Below are positions 15,875 to 24,430 of a stretch of 61,746 bases of DNA, in pieces (the first letter of the stretch is position 1; every line of letters starts with the position of its first letter). The position numbers and the translations under genes are program-made. The notes below the pieces were generated by a model. It was not told where the DNA came from. It was given only the letters and a program-made list of their open reading frames with translations, and made no database searches. The DNA is from Microgenomates group bacterium Gr01-1014_16 (lineage in GTDB: Bacteria; Patescibacteriota; Microgenomatia; CAZETR01; Amesbacteraceae), in contig VMGA01000001.1 of assembly GCA_007376345.1 (NCBI GenBank), positions 1 through 61,746 of the forward strand. Reading direction: 5' to 3'.

Positions 15875-16357
15875 TTAGAGGTTGATGGAAGTTCCGGGGG
15901 AGACTGTGAAGGGAAGAGTGGCGTTGTAGACGCTGCGGCCGGCGGAGTCACGCAAAGCTAGTTCCATGACGGCGTTGTCTATTTTGGTGTGATAGGTGAA
16001 CTTGCCGGAAGATTCGGAGCCTAGAAGTTGTTTATAGGAATAATCGGTCTGGCCGTCGAGTTTGGCGGAGGCATTCACACCGGTTTGGATTTTATTGCCT
16101 TTGACTGTGGCATCGTAAATGAGATTGTACTCCAATTGGTCAGATTTGATATTGGTGATATTGACTGTGACGTAATGAGCGTCGGAGCTGAAGTCCAGAC
16201 GAGCTTTGGGGTATTGGTCGGGGGTGAGTTGTTCGGCGATGCCGGGGATAGGAGTAGTTGTTGGTTGTTGGTTGTTGGTTGTTGGTTTGCGAAATAGAAA
16301 AAACCCGCCAAGAATTAAAACAAGAACAACAGTACCAACGATTATTTTTTTCTGCAC
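15875..16357 (-). CDS. Membrane-anchored protein of unknown function
   Basis: 160 aa. Residues 5-22 form a membrane anchor or uncleaved signal. A threonine/asparagine/glutamine/proline linker (residues about 25-39) follows, and then a beta-rich outside domain with no motif I recognise. The linker TTNNQQPTTT is encoded by an iterated GTTGTTG repeat at 16256-16288. The gene starts 3 bp after glyS, so it is probably co-transcribed. No function can be assigned. Confidence 0.75.
   Translation of the reverse strand: MQKKIIVGTVVLVLILGGFFLFRKPTTNNQQPTTTPIPGIAEQLTPDQYPKARLDFSSDAHYVTVNITNIKSDQLEYNLIYDATVKGNKIQTGVNASAKLDGQTDYSYKQLLGSESSGKFTYHTKIDNAVMELALRDSAGRSVYNATLPFTVSPGTSINL
16256..16288. repeat. 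GGTTGTT microrepeat in coding sequence
   Basis: A TTGTTGG unit is iterated about four and a half times, encoding the TTNNQQP linker of the membrane-anchored protein. Length variation here would change the linker length. Confidence 0.65.
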
Positions 16358-16360
16358 GAC

Positions 16361-17620
16361 TTAGTTTAACTTCGAAGCAAAGAAAGAGTCAAGTTGGGAG
16401 ACGGAAACACGCTCCTGCTGAGCTGTATCTCGATCACGGACGGTCACTGTATCGTCCTCTAATGTCTGATAATCAACAGTGACGCACCAGGGGGTGCCGA
16501 TTTCATCCTGGGCATAATATCTTTTGCCGATGTTGCCGCGATCATCGAAAGTAACAGTAAGTGTAACTGTAACAGATTTAAGATTTTTATAAATTTCCTT
16601 AGCCTTATTTACTAAGTTTTCTTTATTGGCGACCAAGGGAAATACGGCAACTTTGTATGGGGCGAGTTTGGGGTGGAGCTTCAAAACCACCCTGTCTCCC
16701 ACTTCGGAATAGGAGTCAAGTAAAAAGAATAGTGTTGCCCGATCTACTCCGCCCGAAGTTTCAATAACCCAGGGCGTGTAATCTTTGTATGTTAGTTTGT
16801 GCCGGGACAGATCCCAGTCGCCGCGATGATGAATACCTTCAAATTCTTTCCAGCCGAAAGGCGAATTGTACTCAATGTCCTCTGCTTTTCTAGCATAGTG
16901 AGCTCGCTCATCTAAAGAGTGCTCTCGAAAACGCAAATTTTCTTTTTTAATACCTAATTTCTCATACCATTCAATACGCATTTGACGCCAATAGAGAAAC
17001 CATCGTTCGGCTTCGTTTTCGTCTGGTTTCACAAAAAATTCCAATTCCATTTGTTCAAACTCGCGACTTCTGAATGTGAAATTGCCCGGAGTAATTTCGT
17101 TTCTAAATGCTTTGCCGATTTGGGCTATGCCGAAGGGGATTTCTACACGAGAAGAGTCAACAACATTTTTAAAGTTTACAAATACGCCTTGGGTAATTTC
17201 GCCACGCAAATAGGTTTTTGTTTTAGGTTCGGTTGAGCCCAGATAAACCTCGGTCAAGAGATTAAAAATTTTTGGTTCTGTAAGCTGCCCATCACAATCG
17301 GGGCATTGACTGCCGACTAGTTGATCGGCACGGAAGCGATGATGACAAGATTTACATTCGACGAGGGGGTCGGTAAAGGCTTGGGTGTGGCCGGAGGCTT
17401 CCCAAACAGTTGGGTTCATGATGATGGCGGCGTCCAGACCTACCACGTCATTCCTTTGGTAAACCATCGATTTCCACCATTCTTTTTTGATATTGTTTTT
17501 AAGCTCTACTCCTAGTGGACCATAATCCCAAAACCCCTGCAATCCTCCATAAATTTCGGAGCCGGGGTAGATAAATCCTCTTCTTTTACACAAACTGACA
17601 ATCTTTTCCATTAGATCCAT
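16361..17620 (-). CDS. glyS: Glycyl-tRNA synthetase, dimeric type
   Basis: Charges tRNA-Gly. 419 aa, class II, of the single-chain (alpha2, archaeal/eukaryotic and Gram-positive) kind. Visible are the N-terminal YGGLQGFWDYGP, a CxxC...CxxC zinc insert (CKSCHH, CPDC near residue 90), motif 2 as FRNEITPGNFTFRSREFEQ, motif 3 as GVDRATLFFLLD, and a C-terminal anticodon-binding domain. It lies 4 bp after recO. The symbol glyS follows common usage for this type. Confidence 0.95.
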   Translation of the reverse strand: MDLMEKIVSLCKRRGFIYPGSEIYGGLQGFWDYGPLGVELKNNIKKEWWKSMVYQRNDVVGLDAAIIMNPTVWEASGHTQAFTDPLVECKSCHHRFRADQLVGSQCPDCDGQLTEPKIFNLLTEVYLGSTEPKTKTYLRGEITQGVFVNFKNVVDSSRVEIPFGIAQIGKAFRNEITPGNFTFRSREFEQMELEFFVKPDENEAERWFLYWRQMRIEWYEKLGIKKENLRFREHSLDERAHYARKAEDIEYNSPFGWKEFEGIHHRGDWDLSRHKLTYKDYTPWVIETSGGVDRATLFFLLDSYSEVGDRVVLKLHPKLAPYKVAVFPLVANKENLVNKAKEIYKNLKSVTVTLTVTFDDRGNIGKRYYAQDEIGTPWCVTVDYQTLEDDTVTVRDRDTAQQERVSVSQLDSFFASKLN

Positions 17621-17624
17621 GTTG

Positions 17625-18170
17625 TTATTTTAACTTATTTAAGAGTTTTGGGGAATGGAGGGGGCGGTTAACTATACTTTCAACATACTTCCAAATATTT
17701 CCTGTAAATTGTTTAGCTTTGGGCCAGTAACCTAGTTCGATTAAAATATTCAAGATCCAAGATTCAAGACTCAATTTCCAGTCGTTTTTGAGAAGTGAGA
17801 TGTGAGATAGAGAGTCTGATAGAATTTCAAAGATTTCGGGGTGGGGTTGGTGGTCGGGAGTGAGTTTGTCGATGACTTCGGCCAGTTGGTAAGCCAGGGT
17901 GACACGGCCGAGGTGTTTGCGCCAAGAAGAATATGATTCTATTAATATAACTTCGGTTATAGTATCGATTTCTCCCCTACCCTGGACGGCGTGGAATTTG
18001 ACGAGATTAAACAATTCCAGAAGCCCCGCCCGCTTTGAAGTGGGTTTGCGCAGACCTTTGGCGATAGCGGTAATTTTTCCATGGGTTTTGGAAAAAATGG
18101 TGATCAGCTTGCCGGCCTCGCCAATATTGCTGCGTTTGATAACGATACCTTCATCGGTGTAAGAATACAT
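17625..18170 (-). CDS. recO: DNA repair protein RecO, short form
   Basis: Recombination mediator that loads RecA with RecR. The N-terminal OB fold reads YTDEGIVIKRSNIGEAGKLI and then SKTHGKITAIAKGLRKPTSK. A helical domain follows (LAYQLAEVIDKLTPD). At 181 aa it lacks the C-terminal zinc-finger part seen in many RecO proteins (about 240 aa). The segment SLESWILNILIELGY is encoded by an iterated repeat at 17745-17778. The end abuts glyS. Confidence 0.9.
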   Translation of the reverse strand: MYSYTDEGIVIKRSNIGEAGKLITIFSKTHGKITAIAKGLRKPTSKRAGLLELFNLVKFHAVQGRGEIDTITEVILIESYSSWRKHLGRVTLAYQLAEVIDKLTPDHQPHPEIFEILSDSLSHISLLKNDWKLSLESWILNILIELGYWPKAKQFTGNIWKYVESIVNRPLHSPKLLNKLK

Positions 18171-18171
18171 A

Positions 18172-18444
18172 TTATTCTAATGTTCTTAAGAACTTGAGAA
18201 TAGCAATGCCGCGGGGAGTGAGTTTGTGACGGACGGATTGACGAGCCGACCGTTTTAACACCAGACCTGAAATCGCCATTCTGCGAATGTGTTCGGAGGC
18301 GGTCTTGAAGTTAATGTTAACTTTATTGGAAATTTCAATGACGGAAAGTTCAGGAATTTTTTCCAGAAGTTCAAGAATAGAAATCCGGCGGTGATTGGCG
18401 AAGCCTTTGACAATTCTTTCCAGTTCCCTGTATGTTTTATCCAT
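18172..18444 (-). CDS. Winged-helix (ArsR-like) transcription regulator
   Basis: 90 aa from the ATG at 18444 (a TTG lies one codon upstream). The sequence RRISILELLEKIPELSVIEISNKVNINFKTASEHIRRM is a typical winged helix-turn-helix, and RQSVRHKLTPRG fits the wing. No metal-binding cysteines are seen, so the signal is unknown. The C-terminus (ILKFLRTLE) is encoded by a TTCTCAAG-type microrepeat. It precedes recO and glyS. Confidence 0.8.
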   Translation of the reverse strand: MDKTYRELERIVKGFANHRRISILELLEKIPELSVIEISNKVNINFKTASEHIRRMAISGLVLKRSARQSVRHKLTPRGIAILKFLRTLE

Positions 18445-18451
18445 CAAATCC

Positions 18452-18457
18452 AGTATA
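18452..18457 (-). promoter_or_regulatory. -10 box of the winged-helix gene
   Basis: TATACT on the minus strand ends 8 bases before the ATG at 18444, so transcription would start about 1 nt before the start codon. No clear -35 is seen. Confidence 0.45.
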
Positions 18458-18511
18458 CGCTATAGCCAACAAACCCGAGTCCGCCGACGGACGAGAGTTT
18501 TTGGATATATG

Positions 18512-18548
18512 CCCAACGCGGTTTGCTTGCAAACCGGAACACGTTGGG
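18512..18548. terminator. Hairpin after the DUF2000 gene
   Basis: Arms CCCAACG/CGTTGGG with an inner perfect stem GGTTTGC/GCAAACC. It lies in the 137-bp gap between the DUF2000 gene and the winged-helix gene. It has no T-run on either side, so it may be a palindromic repeat rather than a terminator. Confidence 0.4.
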
Positions 18549-18550
18549 GA

Positions 18551-18581
18551 TATTCCAATGTTCTTGAGAATTTGAGAATAG
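18551..18581. repeat. TTCTTGAGAA microrepeat
   Basis: TTCCAATGTTCTTGAGAATT followed by TGAGAATAG closely matches 18172-18205 (end of the winged-helix gene) and recurs in two glycosyltransferase genes (33303-33323, 34516-34540). Confidence 0.55.
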
Positions 18582-19007
18582 TTATCTCCAGAGGGAAAAC
18601 TTCTTTGTGAGTTGATTAATGGTCTCCTTTTCGCCAAACATACATATTCCATAGTATTCCAGCTGATCTTCCGGAGTGTTGCGAGTCCGCTCTTGCTGCT
18701 CGAGGTAAGTTCCAGTTGTCATAGTGTTAGAAAAATCCACAAAGTGTATAGCTTTTTCGACCAATTGTTGACGAAGGGTTCGAATTTGATTGAAATTATC
18801 CGCCTGTAAAATTATGAAAGGATTATCCGAAATGTTTTTGTGATCGTTGCCATCTTTATCAACATAGCTATCGAAGCGCATTTCGCTTAAGTTAGGATAA
18901 CTCCCTGCAAGTCCGGCGGCCATGTGTCCTAAAGCGTTCATGAGGGCACCGACGGGAATTTTCTTATTGAGGATAGCTACAAATTTGTGAGTCAAACTTA
19001 CATCCAT
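18582..19007 (-). CDS. DUF2000 family protein
   Basis: 141 aa. The N-terminus (LTHKFVAILNKKIPVGALMNALGHMAAG) is the diagnostic part of DUF2000, a small family related in fold to peptidyl-tRNA hydrolase II. Its biochemical role is not established. It lies 3 bp after the DUF4012 gene on the same strand. Confidence 0.8.
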   Translation of the reverse strand: MDVSLTHKFVAILNKKIPVGALMNALGHMAAGLAGSYPNLSEMRFDSYVDKDGNDHKNISDNPFIILQADNFNQIRTLRQQLVEKAIHFVDFSNTMTTGTYLEQQERTRNTPEDQLEYYGICMFGEKETINQLTKKFSLWR

Positions 19008-19010
19008 ATT

Positions 19011-20915
19011 TTAATAGGGCAACGATAATTCTTTATCGGAAGAGAGGAGGAGTTCGGGGTGGGAGCGGCCGTTAACCTTGATATTGTAGGGGAAGGGTTT
19101 GGAGCCGGCTTGTTTTTGAATCAGGATTTTATAGGGGGATTTGATTTTGTCCGGCAATTCATATTTTAACGTAATTGTTTTGACATTTTGGGGAGTGAGA
19201 GTAAAGAAGCCTTCGAAGACTGTTTTTCCCAGATCCTCGGAGGTTTTGTCGCCGGTTTCAAAGCCTTTCGATTCTAATAATTTACTTCCCTTGGGGACAT
19301 AAATGCGAAGCCAATCACGGAAAATGCCGTTTAGTTTAAGATTGGTGCCTTTTTCGGAGAAATATTGCTGGGGATTTTTGTAGGTGAGTGTCAAAGTTTT
19401 GGTTACCTTGCCATCACCGGAAACTTCGATCTTTTGATCCGCGGTATAAGTCACCCAGGCGTTGGTTTTGGCACCGGCGAAATTGGTATCGATAATCATA
19501 AGATAATCACCGGAAAAGTCGCGGACGCGGCCAGCCAGGTTGAAACTTTCGGCGGCTTGCTGAACCTCCGGATCGATGAAATAAAACTGGACGTGTTTGG
19601 CGTTTATTGAGGAAAAAACCGTGTTGAATAAGTCCCCCATCCTGGCTTTGGGCTGGGCCATGACATTGGCCAAAACCGAATGCATCATAGGACCGATAAA
19701 AGACTTGCGGTTGCCGTAATTTCGGGGGGCAAAAACGATGTTGCCGGAAATAGAATCCCAAACGACCGGACCTTCCTGGTCGGCAAATTTTTCCAATTCA
19801 TAAAATACTTGTGGACAGTTGCAGCGTTTGTCTATCTCGGCGCTGTAGTTGCCAAACCCGGGAACGCCAATCGGCCCGGTGACTTTGAGCAGGTCAACTA
19901 ACAGCTGGGTATCAACCGCAATGATACCGTCAATTTTAGGCGATTTGGTAAGGAGATAATTGGGGTGGAAGGTGTCCATTGAGACTTTGAAGTCGGGAGA
20001 GAGATTTTGGTCACGCAGGTTCCAGTAGGCCACCTTTGGTAAGTATTTTTTGATAGGTTCAGGAGCGGGGATTTTTTTGGGGAATTTCTCGTCTAAGGTA
20101 TAAATGTCGTTGGATTGAATAAGACTGATTTTGCCCTTCTCGACCTGGATAATGGCGTAGGCGGTAATAAAGCCGCCGGTGGGGCGAAGTTCGGCATCGT
20201 TTTGGAAAAGAACCAGGTATTTTCTGGCGGAGTCGATACCCAACATAAACGGAGCCGATTCCAGAAGGGGCTGGGCATCGTTGACCAAAAGAGCGGCCTG
20301 GTTCAAAAGTGAAATGGCGGAAACTAACTTGGGCCGGATTTTTTGGGGGTAACGGTTGGGGTTGACCTGGTCAATTTCTTTGCGGGCTGTGTCCAGGCGG
20401 GAACCAATCTGGGACAATTGCGGCTTTATTTTGTCGAGAGTATTGATAATGAAATTGATCCGATCTTCGGCTGTCTTGGCCCCGTCACCCGTACCGGTCA
20501 ACCCTTTGAGACCGATAACATCGGCGTAGGGGGCAATGGCGTCAATAGTAAGATTGCCGGCAGTCAACAATTCATCGGCGGCGACAAAGACGTGATTGCC
20601 GTCGCGATAGTAGTTATTGGCAAACGGAATAAAACCGAGCCAGGAAAACGCAGAAAAGTCGCGTTTAACTTTGTCCAGCTGAACTTTAACCTGCTCCAAT
20701 TGGCTTTTTGTCCCGGGTAAGTCCTGATTTTTTACCTGGTCAGAAACCCCATTGGCTACAGTTTCCAATTGGGAAAGAGAAGCGATGAGTTTTTTGCCGG
20801 GGAGGAAAATTCCGAAAAAAGCAAAGGCGCTTAAAGCTATGAGAATGGCTCCAGCGACAGCTAGCCATTTGGGAAATTTTTTGGGTTCGAGTGAGTGAAG
20901 TAGTTCTTCAGGCAT
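19011..20915 (-). CDS. DUF4012 domain membrane protein
   Basis: 634 aa from the ATG at 20915 (MPEELLHSLEPKK), which lies 4 bp after the sugar transferase; an upstream start at 20951 would overlap that gene. One membrane helix (about residues 20-45) is followed by a coiled-coil-like stretch and a large outside domain containing NDAELRPTGGFITAY, the family hallmark. DUF4012 proteins are commonly encoded with surface-polysaccharide genes, but their function is unknown. They resemble LytR-CpsA-Psr partners in context only. Confidence 0.88.
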   Translation of the reverse strand: MPEELLHSLEPKKFPKWLAVAGAILIALSAFAFFGIFLPGKKLIASLSQLETVANGVSDQVKNQDLPGTKSQLEQVKVQLDKVKRDFSAFSWLGFIPFANNYYRDGNHVFVAADELLTAGNLTIDAIAPYADVIGLKGLTGTGDGAKTAEDRINFIINTLDKIKPQLSQIGSRLDTARKEIDQVNPNRYPQKIRPKLVSAISLLNQAALLVNDAQPLLESAPFMLGIDSARKYLVLFQNDAELRPTGGFITAYAIIQVEKGKISLIQSNDIYTLDEKFPKKIPAPEPIKKYLPKVAYWNLRDQNLSPDFKVSMDTFHPNYLLTKSPKIDGIIAVDTQLLVDLLKVTGPIGVPGFGNYSAEIDKRCNCPQVFYELEKFADQEGPVVWDSISGNIVFAPRNYGNRKSFIGPMMHSVLANVMAQPKARMGDLFNTVFSSINAKHVQFYFIDPEVQQAAESFNLAGRVRDFSGDYLMIIDTNFAGAKTNAWVTYTADQKIEVSGDGKVTKTLTLTYKNPQQYFSEKGTNLKLNGIFRDWLRIYVPKGSKLLESKGFETGDKTSEDLGKTVFEGFFTLTPQNVKTITLKYELPDKIKSPYKILIQKQAGSKPFPYNIKVNGRSHPELLLSSDKELSLPY

Positions 20916-20919
20916 GGGT

Positions 20920-21582
20920 TTATACGGCGCCTTTGGCAGATAACATGGCAAAGGGGGTTTGGAAAAGAATCTTTAGATCATACCACACGGCTTTGCCGAA
21001 AGAATTGGATATGATCTGGGCGTAATGAGCGTCAAGCTCCACTCTTTTATCAAAGTTAACCTGGCTGCGTCCGGTAACTTGCCAAAGGCCGGTAATTCCC
21101 GGTTTAACAGATAAAGCCAACTCTATAGATTTTTTGGTATGAGGGTATTCTTTTCTCTGGCGTTCGATTTCATCGGGATAGTAAGGCCGAGGGCCGATGA
21201 GGCTCATGTCACCCCTGATCACATTAATAAACTGGGGAACTTCGTCTATTGAATACTTGCGGATAAATTTTCCTACTTTTGTTACCCTGGGATCGTTCAT
21301 GATTTTATAATTTCCACCCTTTTGCTGTTCTTCGTAGGCTTTTTTGAACCTCGGATCCGTTTTTAGAAGCTGATAGGCGTTGGGGATCATGGATCGGAAT
21401 TTGTAGGGGTAAAACGGCTTGCCGTTTTTACCTACCCGTTTGGGGGTATCGGCGAAGACAGGACCGTCGGGAGATTCCAGTTTGATGGCAATGGCTGTGA
21501 TTATGCAGACCGGAAAAAACAAAACTCCCAATATTGTTGCCAAAATTAAATCTAATACCCGTTTAAATTCCAGATAGGACAT
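20920..21582 (-). CDS. Polyprenyl-phosphate sugar-1-phosphate transferase (PF02397)
   Basis: Starts a polysaccharide repeat by moving a sugar-1-phosphate onto the lipid carrier. From the ATG at 21582 (MSYLEFKRVLDLILA) it is 220 aa: one membrane hairpin, then the catalytic domain with YKFRSM, RKYSIDEVPQ, IRGDMSLIGPRP and KPGITGLWQVTGR. It is a short WcaJ/PssY-like form without extra N-terminal helices. Starts at 21603 and 21660 are possible but overlap manC. The sugar specificity cannot be read from sequence. Confidence 0.93.
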   Translation of the reverse strand: MSYLEFKRVLDLILATILGVLFFPVCIITAIAIKLESPDGPVFADTPKRVGKNGKPFYPYKFRSMIPNAYQLLKTDPRFKKAYEEQQKGGNYKIMNDPRVTKVGKFIRKYSIDEVPQFINVIRGDMSLIGPRPYYPDEIERQRKEYPHTKKSIELALSVKPGITGLWQVTGRSQVNFDKRVELDAHYAQIISNSFGKAVWYDLKILFQTPFAMLSAKGAV

Positions 21583-21592
21583 GATTGTGTAG

Positions 21593-22651
21593 TTATAAGG
21601 CATTAAGGCCTTTGGATTCAATAATTTTAACAATTTCATTAACCCTGCCGCTTTGGTCAAGCGGGCAAACCAGCAATCCGCCGGGGGTATCGATCACCGC
21701 TAAATTATTGACTCCAACCAGAGCTACAACTTTATTTTTATCAGCAACTTCGACAAAATTATCTTTTCCGTCCAGGTCAATGATGTTTCCTGGAGGGTGA
21801 TAGAGATCATTAGCTATGGAGAATTCACTTAGGGATTTCCAAGTACCAATGTCTACCCATTTAAATGGCAGCTCGACTACCAACGATTCGCCCCGGGCGT
21901 GAACCTGCTCGGTTACTTCTTCAATCGGACCGGGAGCCATTTTGGCATATTCTGTTTTTACATCCGAGCCGTTGATAATATTCGTTAAGGGTTCGTACCA
22001 GTCTGGCCGATAGGTTTTGAGCATAGTTATGAAGTTTTTGGGGGTCATACAAGAGTGGTTAGCGTGGACCAGCAATAACCCATCCTTTATATGGGCTTCG
22101 ATTTCCTCAACCGATTTTCTCCAGAGATATTTAGCGACCTTGAAAACCCCAATCTCCCCGTCCTGGCTAATTTTTTCTCCTTTAACCAAGTAGTCTACGC
22201 CCTGAACAAGACTGTCGGGCTTAAACCCCCCGGTAATGTACTTTGTCTCCATCCTGGCAAGCTGGTCGCAAACATCCAGCATCCTAAGAAATTCTTCCAC
22301 TGGTTCGCGAAGATCATCCACTTGGACGACCATGAAGGGTTCATCCGCAAAGCCTAATTTCAGAAGCGTTGCTGCGATTAAGCCCGTAGCCGGACCCTGG
22401 TTCCTCATTTCCGGCTCCAGAATGTAGTTTTCAAAGGGAAGTTCCGGTATTTGTTCTTTGACGATTTTCGCCTGTTCTTCGTTAACGGAGATGTAAATAC
22501 CTTGAGGCTCGAATTTGGTTCGTAAGGTCTCGTAATTTATTTGAAGCAAAGACCTACCTTTAACCAGAGGTAGAAATTGTTTGGGCATGTGTCGGCGGCT
22601 GATCGGCCAGAGCTTGGTGCCGAACCCGCCGCAAATTATTACAGGAATCAT
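21593..22651 (-). CDS. manC: Mannose-1-phosphate guanylyltransferase
   Basis: Makes GDP-mannose from GTP and mannose-1-phosphate. At 352 aa it shows the nucleotidyl-transfer loop IICGGFGTKLWPISR, the PKQFLPL sugar-phosphate segment, and WVDIGTWKSL near the C-terminal third. It lacks the C-terminal isomerase domain of bifunctional enzymes. It overlaps the glycosyltransferase upstream by 4 bp and precedes the initiating sugar transferase, so mannose-derived sugars are probably part of the polymer. Confidence 0.92.
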   Translation of the reverse strand: MIPVIICGGFGTKLWPISRRHMPKQFLPLVKGRSLLQINYETLRTKFEPQGIYISVNEEQAKIVKEQIPELPFENYILEPEMRNQGPATGLIAATLLKLGFADEPFMVVQVDDLREPVEEFLRMLDVCDQLARMETKYITGGFKPDSLVQGVDYLVKGEKISQDGEIGVFKVAKYLWRKSVEEIEAHIKDGLLLVHANHSCMTPKNFITMLKTYRPDWYEPLTNIINGSDVKTEYAKMAPGPIEEVTEQVHARGESLVVELPFKWVDIGTWKSLSEFSIANDLYHPPGNIIDLDGKDNFVEVADKNKVVALVGVNNLAVIDTPGGLLVCPLDQSGRVNEIVKIIESKGLNAL

Positions 22652-23763
22652 GTGTATGCTTTACGGTAATTAGACCATTGAGCTGTAAATACTTTAACAA
22701 ATTCCGCTTTGAATCTCTCCTGAGAGAATTTTGAGGCATGAGATTTGATGAAGCGTGGGTCAAAACGGGTATGATCGAAAGAGGAAACAGCAGCAGCCAA
22801 TGAATTGGGTGAATCATCGTCTAACAGTATGCCTGTTCGATTGTGTAGGACAATTTCAGAGGCGCCTCCCCGGTTTAAGGCAATGACGGGCTTGCCGGCT
22901 GCATGGGCTTCGACGGGAACTAATCCAAAATCTTCTTCATGAAAGAAAATTACCGCTTTAGAATGTTGATAATAAGCTATGAGAGACTCGTCGGATACAA
23001 GACCGGCAAAATAAATGTGAGGTTTGGCAATTTTCTTTAACTTTTTTTCTTCTGATCCAGTACCGATAATAACCAAGGGTAAATCAATTTGGTTAAAAGC
23101 CTCTATGACCACCTGGGGCTGTTTGTGAAAAACCAAGCGGCCGACGTAAAGAAAAAAATCTTTGATAGATGGGGGGGGTTGGGGGGTTGAATAAACATCG
23201 ACATCTACTGGGGGGTAAATTAATGACGACGTCTGGTGATAATAGGTGGAAATTCGACTCTGGACAGTTTTTGAAATTGCGGCATAAGAATCGGGACGAT
23301 GACTGGCGACTTGATCCCAATACTTTAAATAATTAAACATGGGATGGTAGATTGAAGGTACTTGTTTTTTATAAAGAAGTTCGTGACTCCATAGATAGCG
23401 AGTAGGTGTAAGACAATAACAAAAATGAAAAGTTCCCGGTTTGGTAATTATTCCTTTGGCGTCGGCCGAAGTTACGGAAATGACGGCGTCATATTGGTCA
23501 AGATTCAATGATTCAAAAGCAAGAGGAGTAAGCCAAGGATAAAGTTCGTGATTGGATTTGGCGAAAAGCAGACGTTGTAAAAAAGTGGGGATGACTTTCG
23601 GAAATACTTTAGCCCACTCGGCAGTGGCAGGATTGTATACCGCAGTGTAGAGTGGCGCTTGGGGAAAAAGATCGTGCAAGACCAAGAGAACTCTTTCCGC
23701 CCCGCCCCATTTGTTTACTCGATCATAAACCAGGGCAATTTTTTGTTTTGACAAATCGGTCAT
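22648..23763 (-). CDS. Glycosyltransferase family 4
   Basis: 371 aa from the ATG at 23763 (MTDLSKQKIALVYD). GT-B fold with N-terminal NKWGGAERVLLVLHDLFP and C-terminal nucleotide-sugar site HEEDFGLVPVEAHAAGKPVIA plus GGASEIV (the E-x7-E pattern). A run of eight Gs on the + strand at 23169 encodes part of QPPPS. The closest family image is a WbaZ-like mannosyl- or GDP-sugar transferase, which fits the adjacent manC; the exact substrate is unknown. Confidence 0.9.
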   Translation of the reverse strand: MTDLSKQKIALVYDRVNKWGGAERVLLVLHDLFPQAPLYTAVYNPATAEWAKVFPKVIPTFLQRLLFAKSNHELYPWLTPLAFESLNLDQYDAVISVTSADAKGIITKPGTFHFCYCLTPTRYLWSHELLYKKQVPSIYHPMFNYLKYWDQVASHRPDSYAAISKTVQSRISTYYHQTSSLIYPPVDVDVYSTPQPPPSIKDFFLYVGRLVFHKQPQVVIEAFNQIDLPLVIIGTGSEEKKLKKIAKPHIYFAGLVSDESLIAYYQHSKAVIFFHEEDFGLVPVEAHAAGKPVIALNRGGASEIVLHNRTGILLDDDSPNSLAAAVSSFDHTRFDPRFIKSHASKFSQERFKAEFVKVFTAQWSNYRKAYT

Positions 23764-23831
23764 ATTGTGATAGTGTTTGGGTACTAGATCGGGTGGCTTA
23801 GGGACCTCCCTGAATATCACTGGGGGCTGAA

Positions 23832-24362
23832 CTAAGATTTCCTCCGCAAGGAGTCCCCGGTCTTTTTTGGTGTAGTTCGAAAGGTGATGATGATGTCTTC
23901 AAAACTTATTTTTTTGTCTGGTTTTATTTTTCCCCTGTATACGCCAATAGCTAGGAGGTGGGCGTTTGATTTTTTACCAATTAAGATAAACTCTATTTTA
24001 TCTTTATCTATTTTTTTACCTACGCCAAGGAATAAATTTATAAGATGCTCTTTAATCTTGGCATTGTGTCCTTGATATTCTATGTCTATTTTTACCGTTC
24101 CAACGTTGTCAATGTGATCTTTGAGCAGTAAAAACAAACATGACGAAAACAGTTCGAGGTAAAGGGTGGTACCAGATTTTCCATTTTGACGAAGTGTTTC
24201 TAGGCACTTTCTTTTTACTTGAGATGTAACTTCGATTGAATATTTATTAGAGTTTGAAAAAGCTAGGACGGTATTTACTCGAGTGTCTCCAATTTTTCCA
24301 CTCTGATCAACTTCGACTGAGTATGTTGAATGGTTTCTGTTTTTTTTATTAAATTTTTTCAT
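23832..24362 (-). CDS. Unknown protein with RNase H-like DxSG start
   Basis: 176 aa, lysine-rich, no signal or membrane helix. It begins with YSVEVDQSGKIGDTRV, reminiscent of the first strand of RNase H-fold proteins (compare YIDESGTH in the DUF3800 protein at 28881), and has IDIEYQGH near the middle and IGKKSNAHLLAIGV near the end. These features suggest an RNase H-like nuclease or resolvase relative, but I cannot name the family. It lies in a gap between glycosyltransferases next to a pair of strong palindromes, so it may be mobile cargo. Confidence 0.6.
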   Translation of the reverse strand: MKKFNKKNRNHSTYSVEVDQSGKIGDTRVNTVLAFSNSNKYSIEVTSQVKRKCLETLRQNGKSGTTLYLELFSSCLFLLLKDHIDNVGTVKIDIEYQGHNAKIKEHLINLFLGVGKKIDKDKIEFILIGKKSNAHLLAIGVYRGKIKPDKKISFEDIIITFRTTPKKTGDSLRRKS

Positions 24363-24370
24363 TTATTTCT

Positions 24371-24386
24371 AATACTAGGTAGTATT
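24371..24386. repeat. Hairpin AATACT-AGGT-AGTATT
   Basis: A 6-bp stem with a 4-nt loop, core ATACT-AGGT-AGTAT, nine bases upstream of the start of the unknown gene at 24362. It belongs to the hairpin family also found at 24401, 47805 and 47842. Confidence 0.65.
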
Positions 24387-24400
24387 GGAGTAACGATCGT

Positions 24401-24430
24401 TAATTACCATACTCTGTAGTATGGTAATTA
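24401..24430. repeat. Perfect 13-bp hairpin with CTGT loop
   Basis: TAATTACCATACT, loop CTGT, AGTATGGTAATTA: all 13 bp pair. The core ATACT-CTGT-AGTAT is identical to that at 47805, but the outer stem differs and still pairs. The end of the glycosyltransferase remnant falls in it. Confidence 0.75.

Noticed and set aside
23169-23214. G-runs (eight, six and six Gs) on the + strand inside a glycosyltransferase gene, possibly a quadruplex or phase-variable tract
   Set aside because: The frame is intact, the runs simply encode Pro-rich residues, and there is no sign of length variation in a single sequence.
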